From positions 1-64,000 of the forward strand of contig JALEKN010000012.1 in the NCBI GenBank assembly GCA_022769125.1: 64,000 nt of DNA. The letters run 5' to 3'. The notes under the pieces were generated by a model that ran no database searches, was not told the origin of the DNA, and saw only the letters and a list, made by a program, of their open reading frames with translations. The first letter of the stretch is position 1. Each line of letters opens with the position of its first letter. The stretch comes from Agathobacter sp. GTDB lineage: Bacteria; Bacillota; Clostridia; Lachnospirales; Lachnospiraceae. Both the position numbers and the translations under genes were made by a program. Below are positions 8,637 to 14,849 of the stretch, piece after piece.

Positions 8637-10061
8637 ATGAATTTGCCAGAAGAATTTAAGACAAAAATGCAGCAGATGCTTGGCGGTGAGTGGAAGTCCT
8701 TTTTGGACTGTTATGAGAAGGACCGCTATCAGGCGCTGCGGATGAATCCTTTGAAGAAGGGGTTGGATGATGCTACATACACGGCTGTCCTGCACAGATT
8801 TGAAGCAGAGCAGCCTGTGCCGTGGGCAGAAAACGGATATTATTATGGCGAAGAGGCAAGACCGGGGAAGCATGTATATCATGAAGCCGGTCTTTACTAC
8901 ATTCAGGAGCCAAGCGCGATGTCAGCAGCTGCACTGCTTGCACCGCAGCCCGGAATGCGTGTGCTGGATCTGTGCGCTGCGCCCGGAGGGAAGACGACAC
9001 AGCTTGCATCTTTCTTAAAGCAGGAAGGATTCCTGATCGCGAATGAAATCCATCCGGCACGATGTAAGATACTATCACAGAATATAGAGCGGATGGGAAT
9101 CGCAAATGCAATTGTCACAAACGAGGACAGTGCGCACCTCGCAGAAAAGTTCCAATCTTATTTTCATGCGGTCCTTGTGGATGCACCATGCTCCGGCGAG
9201 GGAATGTTCCGCAAGAATCCTGATGCAATGAATGAGTGGAGTCCGGCACAGGTTGAGATATGTGCGGCACGACAGCGGGAGATACTTGATAATGCGGCAG
9301 AGATGCTGCTTGCGGGAGGAACACTTGTGTATTCTACCTGCACCTTTTCCAGAGAGGAAAATGAGGAGACAATCGATTATTTCTTGGCACATCACCCGGA
9401 ATTCTCAGTGAAAGAGGTACAGGCTCCCTGGTTTGTGAGGGACGAGAATCAAAAAACGTTCCGGCTCTGGCCACATAAGCTGCACGGGGAAGGGCATTTT
9501 GCTGCGGTTCTCGTAAAAGAGGGAACCCTGCCCGGATATGGTGAAGCAGAGATGCGTTTTGCCGACAAAAAGAAGAAGTCTTGTCTGGATAAGGCGCACA
9601 CGCAGGCTCTTGAGGAGTTTTTAAAGGAGACGATCTGCGATAAGCAGAGAGAATGGATCAGCGCAGGAACATATACGCTGTTTGGAGACCAGCTTTACCG
9701 TCTGCCGGACGATGCGCCGGACTTGAAGGGAATCCATGTTCTTCGCGCCGGGCTCCATATTGGGGAGTTCAAGAAGAACCGGTTCGAGCCTTCCCACGCA
9801 CTTGCACTGTACTTAGGACGTGATGAGGTAAAATGTTCGCTTGACATTCCTTGTGAGGATGCAAGGGCAGCGGGCTTTGTCCGGGGCGAATCAGTTTTCT
9901 TACAGGAAGCGGATGCCATCCGTCCGTCAGATGCCACAAAGGGCTGGTGTCTGGTCTGTGTGGACGGCTGTTCCATCGGATGGGGAAAACTATCCGGAAA
10001 CCAGATAAAAAATCACTATCCGAAGGGCTTGCGCAAAGACCTTTCCACAGAAACTATATAG
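8637..10061 (+). CDS. rRNA cytosine-C5 methyltransferase, RsmF/Nop2 type
   Basis: S-adenosylmethionine-dependent methyltransferase of the NOL1/NOP2/Sun family, acting on rRNA (or tRNA) cytosines. An N-terminal region with ALRMNPLK precedes the Rossmann core: LDLCAAPGGKTTQLA (SAM motif I) near residue 108, the Cys of DAPCSGEGMFRKNP near 186 and the catalytic Cys of YSTCTFSREENEE near 235. The C-terminal 170 residues resemble the PUA-like tail of RsmF-type enzymes. I prefer ATG 8637 (GGAAG 6 bases upstream); ATG 8625 overlaps the previous stop. About 474 residues. Confidence 0.9.
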   Translation: MNLPEEFKTKMQQMLGGEWKSFLDCYEKDRYQALRMNPLKKGLDDATYTAVLHRFEAEQPVPWAENGYYYGEEARPGKHVYHEAGLYYIQEPSAMSAAALLAPQPGMRVLDLCAAPGGKTTQLASFLKQEGFLIANEIHPARCKILSQNIERMGIANAIVTNEDSAHLAEKFQSYFHAVLVDAPCSGEGMFRKNPDAMNEWSPAQVEICAARQREILDNAAEMLLAGGTLVYSTCTFSREENEETIDYFLAHHPEFSVKEVQAPWFVRDENQKTFRLWPHKLHGEGHFAAVLVKEGTLPGYGEAEMRFADKKKKSCLDKAHTQALEEFLKETICDKQREWISAGTYTLFGDQLYRLPDDAPDLKGIHVLRAGLHIGEFKKNRFEPSHALALYLGRDEVKCSLDIPCEDARAAGFVRGESVFLQEADAIRPSDATKGWCLVCVDGCSIGWGKLSGNQIKNHYPKGLRKDLSTETI

Positions 10062-10072
10062 GAAACTGAAAG

Positions 10073-10120
10073 AAATCAAGCCTTTTGGGACGCAAAATGT
10101 CGTTGAAAAGGCTTGATTTT
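10073..10120 (+). terminator. Intrinsic terminator, overlapping the next promoter
   Basis: A 13-bp perfect stem (10074-10086 with 10106-10118) ends the methyltransferase transcript. The -35 box of the following promoter lies inside its right arm. Confidence 0.75.
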
Positions 10121-10131
10121 GCTTATATAAT
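10103..10131 (+). promoter_or_regulatory. Promoter of trmO
   Basis: TTGAAA (10103-10108), 17 bp, TATAAT (10126-10131). It is compactly built into the preceding terminator. Confidence 0.7.
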
Positions 10132-10164
10132 AGAAGTATAGATTTCAGAAAGGAACGTTAGGCT

Positions 10165-10854
10165 GTGGAAGTAATAGCAAGGATTCATACCGATTTTCCG
10201 GATAAGTTCGGAATCCCAAGACAGAGCGGGCTAGTTCCGACCCTCAGGGCGCGGATCATTTTTGAACCGCAGTACCGCGGTGTGGATTGGATCAAGGGAA
10301 TCGAAGAGTATTCCCATCTGTGGCTGATCTGGGAATTTTCAAAAGCAAAGAAGGAACATTACAGCGCAACGGTGACACCGCCGAGACTGGGAGGAAAAGT
10401 ACGCAAGGGAGTGTTTGCCACGCGGTCACCGTTCCGTCCGAACTCGATGGGATTATCCTCGGTAAAGCTGGAGCAGATCGTACTTGAGGGCGACGAGGCA
10501 CCGTATCTTGTTGTATCGGGAGCGGATCTGTTAGACGGCACTCCGATCTTTGACATCAAGCCGTATCTGCCGTACACAGACGCACACCCGGAGGCGAGCG
10601 GCAGCTTTGGAGAGGCACACAAGGATGATGGGATCGCGGTGTCATTTCCGCGGGAGCTGGCGGCAGACATGCCGGAGGAGACTTACCGGACGATTCTTGC
10701 GGTATTGGCGCAGGACCCGAGGGCAGCATATAACAAGAAGCCAGATTATGTGTACGGGATGGCATTTGGGCAATATGACATCCGGTTCGTAATCGAGGAT
10801 AACGTCCTGTGCGTGAGGGAGGTCGTATCGGGGCGCGCTGCGAAGGTGAAATAG
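10165..10854 (+). CDS. trmO: tRNA (adenine-N6)-methyltransferase TrmO
   Basis: TrmO (TsaA/YaeB) family, which methylates N6 of the t6A base at position 37 of threonine tRNAs using SAM. Diagnostic stretches are the N-terminal FPDKFGIPRQSGLVP, WIKGIEEYSHLWLIWEF near 40 and TRSPFRPNSMGLSSVKL near 90, all part of the single-sheet beta-barrel SAM site. About 229 residues, the usual length. The start is a GTG at 10165 with AAAGGA 9 bases upstream; the next ATG is far into the conserved domain. Single-gene transcript. Confidence 0.88.
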   Translation: MEVIARIHTDFPDKFGIPRQSGLVPTLRARIIFEPQYRGVDWIKGIEEYSHLWLIWEFSKAKKEHYSATVTPPRLGGKVRKGVFATRSPFRPNSMGLSSVKLEQIVLEGDEAPYLVVSGADLLDGTPIFDIKPYLPYTDAHPEASGSFGEAHKDDGIAVSFPRELAADMPEETYRTILAVLAQDPRAAYNKKPDYVYGMAFGQYDIRFVIEDNVLCVREVVSGRAAKVK

Positions 10855-10927
10855 AGGGTTGCTTTATCTGCCCGAGGCATTCATATACGGCGAAGGGCAG
10901 TGGGAAAAGCAGGTATTGAGGGAGAAA

Positions 10928-11083
10928 ATGAAAATGCAAAAAGAGTTTCCTGGACAACTGGGTGGTAGGGCGTATGGCTGCGCATATAGCGGAGAGGCGG
11001 AGAGCGCCCACGCGGTGTACAGTCTTGCGGATGAGCGCATGTATGAACATAAACGTTTGTCAAAAATGGGACGGCAGGCTTGA
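10928..11083 (+). pseudogene. Possible remnant of a GGDEF (diguanylate cyclase) C-terminus
   Basis: A 51-codon frame starting at ATG 10928 with GAGGGA upstream. Residues about 27-47, containing YSLADERMYEHKRLSK, resemble the last helix of GGDEF domains, where a conserved AD..MY..K closes the fold. No GGDEF signature or upstream domain is present in any frame between trmO and this point. It could be decay of a cyclase gene or a coincidental short ORF. It lies just before the apt promoter. Confidence 0.35.
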
Positions 11084-11108
11084 TAAATGCAAGCAAAAGG
11101 CATATAAT
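11079..11108 (+). promoter_or_regulatory. Promoter of apt
   Basis: TTGATA (11079-11084), 18 bp, TATAAT (11103-11108), 45 bases before the apt start. Confidence 0.7.
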
Positions 11109-11152
11109 TTTGAGAGCGGAAAATCGATTCTTAAGAAGAGAGGTAAAATATA

Positions 11153-11677
11153 ATGAAAAAGGTGGAAGATTATATTAGAACAATACCGGATTTCCCGGAG
11201 CCGGGAATCATGTTCCGGGATGTGACAAGTGTTGTACAGGACGCAGACGGATTAAAGCTTGCAATCGATGAAATGGTAAAGCTGCTTGACGGGGTTGAAT
11301 GCGATGTTATTGCAGGTGCAGAATCCAGAGGGTTTATTTTTGGAATGCCGATCGCATATCTTTTACATAAACCGTTCGTTTTGATCCGTAAAGCTGGAAA
11401 GCTTCCATGCGAGACAGTTTCAGAGACATATGATCTGGAGTATGGTACTGCAACAATCGAGATGCATAAGGATGCAATCAAGCCGGGACAGAAGGTTGTT
11501 CTGGTAGATGATCTTATCGCAACAGGTGGAACGATGAAGGCAGCTGCACATCTGGTTGAACAGTTGGGCGGAGAAGTTGTAAAGATGTTGTTTTTGATTG
11601 AACTTGCAGGTCTTGAGGGAAGAAAAACATTGAGCAAATATGATATTGGCTCAGTTGTCTGCTATGATGGTAAATAA
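11153..11677 (+). CDS. apt: Adenine phosphoribosyltransferase
   Basis: Purine salvage enzyme that converts adenine plus PRPP to AMP and pyrophosphate in the cytoplasm. It has the N-terminal PDFPEPGIMFRDVT loop of APRTs, AGAESRGFIFG near 55 and the PRPP-binding motif VVLVDDLIATGGT near 119. At 174 residues it is full length. An AGAGAGG site lies 9 bases upstream. It directly precedes spoVAD without a terminator, but a candidate sigma-G promoter separates them. Confidence 0.95.
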   Translation: MKKVEDYIRTIPDFPEPGIMFRDVTSVVQDADGLKLAIDEMVKLLDGVECDVIAGAESRGFIFGMPIAYLLHKPFVLIRKAGKLPCETVSETYDLEYGTATIEMHKDAIKPGQKVVLVDDLIATGGTMKAAAHLVEQLGGEVVKMLFLIELAGLEGRKTLSKYDIGSVVCYDGK

Positions 11678-11701
11678 TTAATAATAAATTGATACATACT
11701 A
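11672..11701 (+). promoter_or_regulatory. Candidate sigma-G (forespore) promoter of spoVAD
   Basis: CATACTA at 11695-11701 matches the sigma-G -10 pattern. An AAATA 18 bases upstream (11672-11676) matches four of five -35 positions. The -35 overlaps the end of apt. Confidence 0.5.
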
Positions 11702-11731
11702 TCTTCTAATCGGATGGAAAGGAGAGATGGT

Positions 11732-12778
11732 ATGGATCAGATGGTCGGAACCGGGAGTCTCTGTTTTTCAGAGACTCCTTTTATTTTGGAAAGTGCTTCT
11801 GTTGTTGGAACCAAGGAGGGAGAAGGCCCGCTTGGGAGCTGCTTTGATGTCATCGGGGAGGATGACAAATTTGGTGCGGATAATTGGGAGGGCGCAGAGA
11901 GCAGCCTGCAGAAGGCAGCGCTGACGCTCGCGCTCGGGAAAGCGGATTACAAAGCCGAGGAGATGCGATATCTGTTTGCGGGGGATCTGCTCGGACAGAC
12001 GATTGCGACATCGTTTGGACTGAAATCCTTTGAGATACCGCTGTTTGGTGTATATGGTGCGTGTTCAACATGTGGAGAGTCACTTGCTCTTGCCTCCATG
12101 ACACTTGCGGGTGGATATGCGGATCGTGTTGCTGTTGTTACCTCAAGTCATTTTGCAAGTGCGGAGAAACAGTTCCGCTTTCCCTTGGAATACGCCAATC
12201 AAAGGCCCGTATGTGCTACCTGGACGGTTACCGGTTCAGGATCCTTTGTACTCGTAAGTGCAGAGGAACAGAAGCAGAAAAAGGCAGATGTATTGGCGCG
12301 GATTGCAGGTATTACCACTGGAAAGATTGTTGATTACGGAATCAAGGACTCCATGAATATGGGAGCTGCAATGGCACCTGCAGCATGTGAATTGATTGCA
12401 ACGCATCTTGCAGATTTTAACCGCAAGCCGGAGGACTATGACAAGATCGTTACCGGGGATCTTGGAACCGTTGGACAGGAGATTCTTTTTCAACTCATGA
12501 GAGAAAGAGGCTATGATATTACAAAGGTACATGAGGATTGTGGTATGAAAATCTTCGATGGAGATTCGCAGGGAACCGGGGCCGGTGGTTCCGGGTGCGG
12601 CTGTTCCGCGGTGACACTAAGCGCGCACTATCTCCCAATGCTAAAGAGCGGAGAATTAAAACGCATTTTGTTTGTTCCGACAGGGGCACTTCTTTCCCCG
12701 GTCAGCTTTAACGAAGGACAGACAATACCGGGAATTGCGCATGGAATTGTGCTCGAACATGTGGAAAATAAAAAATGA
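11732..12778 (+). CDS. spoVAD: Stage V sporulation protein AD
   Basis: Forespore protein of the SpoVA channel that binds and takes up dipicolinic acid during spore formation. It has a thiolase-like fold: VYGACSTCGESLALASM near 110 holds the active-site-like Cys, and KIFDGDSQGTGAGGSGCGCSAVTLSAHYLP near 275 is a family hallmark, here in two pieces: KIFDGDSQGTGAGG then SGCGCSAV. About 348 residues with ATG 11732 and AAGGAGAG upstream; the in-frame ATG at 11714 lacks a site. spoVAE follows after 64 bases. spoVAC, normally just upstream, is not here; apt occupies that place. Confidence 0.93.
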   Translation: MDQMVGTGSLCFSETPFILESASVVGTKEGEGPLGSCFDVIGEDDKFGADNWEGAESSLQKAALTLALGKADYKAEEMRYLFAGDLLGQTIATSFGLKSFEIPLFGVYGACSTCGESLALASMTLAGGYADRVAVVTSSHFASAEKQFRFPLEYANQRPVCATWTVTGSGSFVLVSAEEQKQKKADVLARIAGITTGKIVDYGIKDSMNMGAAMAPAACELIATHLADFNRKPEDYDKIVTGDLGTVGQEILFQLMRERGYDITKVHEDCGMKIFDGDSQGTGAGGSGCGCSAVTLSAHYLPMLKSGELKRILFVPTGALLSPVSFNEGQTIPGIAHGIVLEHVENKK

Positions 12779-12842
12779 ACTATGTTCAAATTGATATAAT
12801 TAACTTTTAATATAAGAAAGATGGAAAGGAGAAGATACAGAT

Positions 12843-13199
12843 ATGTCATATATAAACGCATTTTTGGTAGGTGGTCTGATCTGCGCTATTGTTCAGATTC
12901 TGATGGAGAAGACGAAGATGCTTCCGGGAAGGATCATGGTTCTTTTGGTCTGCACGGGCGCTGTGCTTGGGGCATTTCAGATCTATGAGCCGTTTGTGGA
13001 CTGGGCAGGTGCAGGGGCAAGCGTTCCGCTGCTTGGATTCGGAAATGTACTTTGGCAGGGCGTAAAGGAGGCTGTGGATGAGGAAGGCTTTATGGGACTT
13101 TTTATGGGCGGATTTAAGGCTTGTGCGGTCGGTGTGTCTGCGGCACTCATTTTTTCCTATATCGCATCCTTAATATGTGAGCCGAAAATGAAGAAGTAG
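12843..13199 (+). CDS. spoVAE: Stage V sporulation protein AE (SpoVAE/SpoVAEb membrane protein)
   Basis: Small integral membrane protein of 118 residues in the SpoVAC/SpoVAE family, part of the spore inner-membrane channel for dipicolinic acid. Three to four hydrophobic segments are visible, and the sequence FLVGGLICAIVQILMEKTK at the N-terminus is characteristic. It follows spoVAD in the usual order, probably in one forespore transcript. An AAAGGAG site lies about 12 bases upstream. Confidence 0.9.
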   Translation: MSYINAFLVGGLICAIVQILMEKTKMLPGRIMVLLVCTGAVLGAFQIYEPFVDWAGAGASVPLLGFGNVLWQGVKEAVDEEGFMGLFMGGFKACAVGVSAALIFSYIASLICEPKMKK

Positions 13200-13205
13200 A
13201 GATTA

Positions 13206-13247
13206 TTGATAATTTTGCGATGCCATGCTATGATGAACAATAGTTCA
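13206..13247 (+). promoter_or_regulatory. Promoter and candidate operator of the TetR gene
   Basis: TTGATA (13206-13211), 17 bp, TATGAT (13229-13234) with TG before the -10. The palindrome TGAAC-AATA-GTTCA (13234-13247) lies across the predicted start of transcription, where a TetR repressor could act on its own gene. Confidence 0.6.
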
Positions 13248-13283
13248 ATATGGATAGACGAGTTCAAAAGGCGGGCCAAGACA

Positions 13284-13811
13284 ATGAATCATCGCGTGAC
13301 TTCAAAAGAACAGATTTTAGACCGTGCAATGGAGATTGCAGTGGAGGAAGGAATTGACGCAGTTAATATACGGCGTCTTGCCGCGTCCTGCCAGATCGCC
13401 ATTGGTTCGGTCTATAATTATTTTGAAGACAAAAACGCAATCATATCAGAGGTTGCGGAGCGCTTCTGGGCAGGGATCCTTGCAGATCAGGAGAAGGTGT
13501 ACCGTAGTGGTATGGAATTTACAACGTTCCTAGAGCAGTATTATCGGTATCTGTATGGAAGGCTGGCGCGATATGATAAGAGCTGGCTTGCTGGAATGAG
13601 TGCAAGATCCCCGGAGAGAGCAGCAATCCGGCTGCTGCAGGAGGCAATCAGAAATGACCATCGCGTAGATCGTTCAATCTGGAATATGGAGCTGAATGAG
13701 GATTCTTTTTGCGAATATGTCATGACAAACATTATGGCGCTGCTTCGGGCAGGGGAAAATAATTGCCGCTTTTTCATTTTTTTACTGGAACATTTGCTGT
13801 ATCATGCATAG
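13284..13811 (+). CDS. TetR/AcrR-family transcriptional regulator
   Basis: About 175 residues. The N-terminal helix-turn-helix (5-50) contains DAVNIRRLAASCQIAIGSVY followed by NYFEDKNAII, the standard TetR pattern. The C-terminal ligand domain is helical and family-specific. I start at ATG 13284, just ahead of the DNA-binding domain. Upstream in-frame ATGs would overlap the promoter and operator. It has no obvious partner gene; spoVAE ends just before its promoter. Target unknown; autoregulation through the 13234-13247 palindrome is likely. Confidence 0.82.
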   Translation: MNHRVTSKEQILDRAMEIAVEEGIDAVNIRRLAASCQIAIGSVYNYFEDKNAIISEVAERFWAGILADQEKVYRSGMEFTTFLEQYYRYLYGRLARYDKSWLAGMSARSPERAAIRLLQEAIRNDHRVDRSIWNMELNEDSFCEYVMTNIMALLRAGENNCRFFIFLLEHLLYHA

Positions 13812-13834
13812 TTTTTGATATATGAATCATACTA
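13806..13834 (+). promoter_or_regulatory. Sigma-G promoter of the Asn-rich lipoprotein
   Basis: GCATA (13806-13810), 17 bp, CATACTA (13828-13834). Both boxes match the forespore sigma-G consensus (gHATr and cATnHTA) at every position, with correct spacing. Confidence 0.7.
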
Positions 13835-13861
13835 ATCCCGATAAACAAAAAGGAGAGATGT

Positions 13862-14263
13862 ATGATGAAAAAATTGCGTATTTTGTTTTTGAGCTGTCTT
13901 TTGGCAGCAAGCGCATGCGTTTTTACCGCATGTGGAAATGATAACACGACTAACCCGAATCCAAATACCAATAATGCGGGGAATACCAACACGGTGAACC
14001 CTACTGTGGATGACGGAATCGACGATACTGACACAAACGGAACAAACGGTGTGAATAACAATGGAAATTCCGTGGAGAATCAGCTGGATGATGCCGGACA
14101 GGATTTGGAGAATATGGGTAACGATGCTTTGGATGCAATCGAGAATGGTGCTGGTGCGGCCGGTGATGCGATTGAAGATGGCGTTGAGGGTGTAGGAGAT
14201 GTTATCGATGGCAATACAGGCAATGTCAACAACACAAACGGTACAGGTGCAGCAAATCAATAA
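13862..14263 (+). CDS. Asn/Asp-rich lipoprotein, predicted spore lipoprotein
   Basis: 133 residues. Signal peptide with lipobox FTAC (Cys near 21), then low-complexity sequence: Asn/Thr-rich (25-75), then acidic with Gly/Ala and Asp/Glu heptad-like spacing (76-120). No catalytic motif. The composition recalls the Asn-rich N-terminal half of YhcN/YlaJ spore lipoproteins, though the conserved YhcN C-terminal domain is absent. The sigma-G promoter upstream and the nearby spoVA genes support forespore expression. AGGAG lies 6 bases before the first of two ATGs (13862, 13865). Confidence 0.7.
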   Translation: MMKKLRILFLSCLLAASACVFTACGNDNTTNPNPNTNNAGNTNTVNPTVDDGIDDTDTNGTNGVNNNGNSVENQLDDAGQDLENMGNDALDAIENGAGAAGDAIEDGVEGVGDVIDGNTGNVNNTNGTGAANQ

Positions 14264-14269
14264 CAAAGA

Positions 14270-14302
14270 AAATTCCCGGCAGAATGATTCTGTCGGGAAT
14301 TT
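14270..14302 (+). terminator. Strong intergenic hairpin between lipoprotein and PAP2 genes
   Basis: Bases 14270-14285 and 14287-14302 form a near-perfect inverted repeat with one G-U pair. Only three T follow, so it may act as a weak terminator or an mRNA-stability element. Confidence 0.5.
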
Positions 14303-14318
14303 GATGGAGGACATCTTC

Positions 14319-14849
14319 ATGCAGACAAAAGAGAGCAGATACATGAGACAGAAGGAAGCTTACCAGAAGCGGATGACGTTTTTTTCGTCACGGCCCGGAC
14401 TTACGAAAGCGCTTCGTGTTACCAACCAGATCCTTACATATACAATGTTCTTTTTATACCCGCTTTTGCTTATATGGTTGCTGCTTTTTGAAAAGGAGTC
14501 GCTTTTTGCGGCGGTCGTTGTTCCGCTTGATGCATTTATCATACTTTCTGTGGTGCGCTATCTGGTAAACCGTAAGCGTCCATATGAATATTTTCAGACA
14601 CCGTCTGCGGTATCCAAGGCGACTAGTGGCAAATCATTCCCAAGCCGCCACGTTTTTTCAGCGTTTGTGATAGCAACCACTTTTCTTGCAGTTGGGCCGC
14701 AACCGGTGGCCGGGTATGTGCTTCTTTTTGCAGGAACAATCATCGGAGCCATCCGGGTGCTGCTTGGAGTGCACTATGTCAGTGATGTGATTGCTGGTGC
14801 ATTCTTTGGCATTTTGGCCGGTGTAGCAGGATATTTGCTATTGATTTAG
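14319..14849 (+). CDS. PAP2-family membrane phosphatase
   Basis: About 176 residues with five to six membrane segments. The three PAP2 motifs are RYLVNRKRP near 85, PSRH near 111 and RVLLGVHYVSD near 150, giving the catalytic His pair and Arg residues. The family dephosphorylates undecaprenyl diphosphate or phosphatidate at the outer face of the membrane; which is not clear here. I start at ATG 14319 with GGAGG 8 bases upstream. Its last 12 bases overlap the convergent leuA fusion gene. Confidence 0.85.
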   Translation: MQTKESRYMRQKEAYQKRMTFFSSRPGLTKALRVTNQILTYTMFFLYPLLLIWLLLFEKESLFAAVVVPLDAFIILSVVRYLVNRKRPYEYFQTPSAVSKATSGKSFPSRHVFSAFVIATTFLAVGPQPVAGYVLLFAGTIIGAIRVLLGVHYVSDVIAGAFFGILAGVAGYLLLI

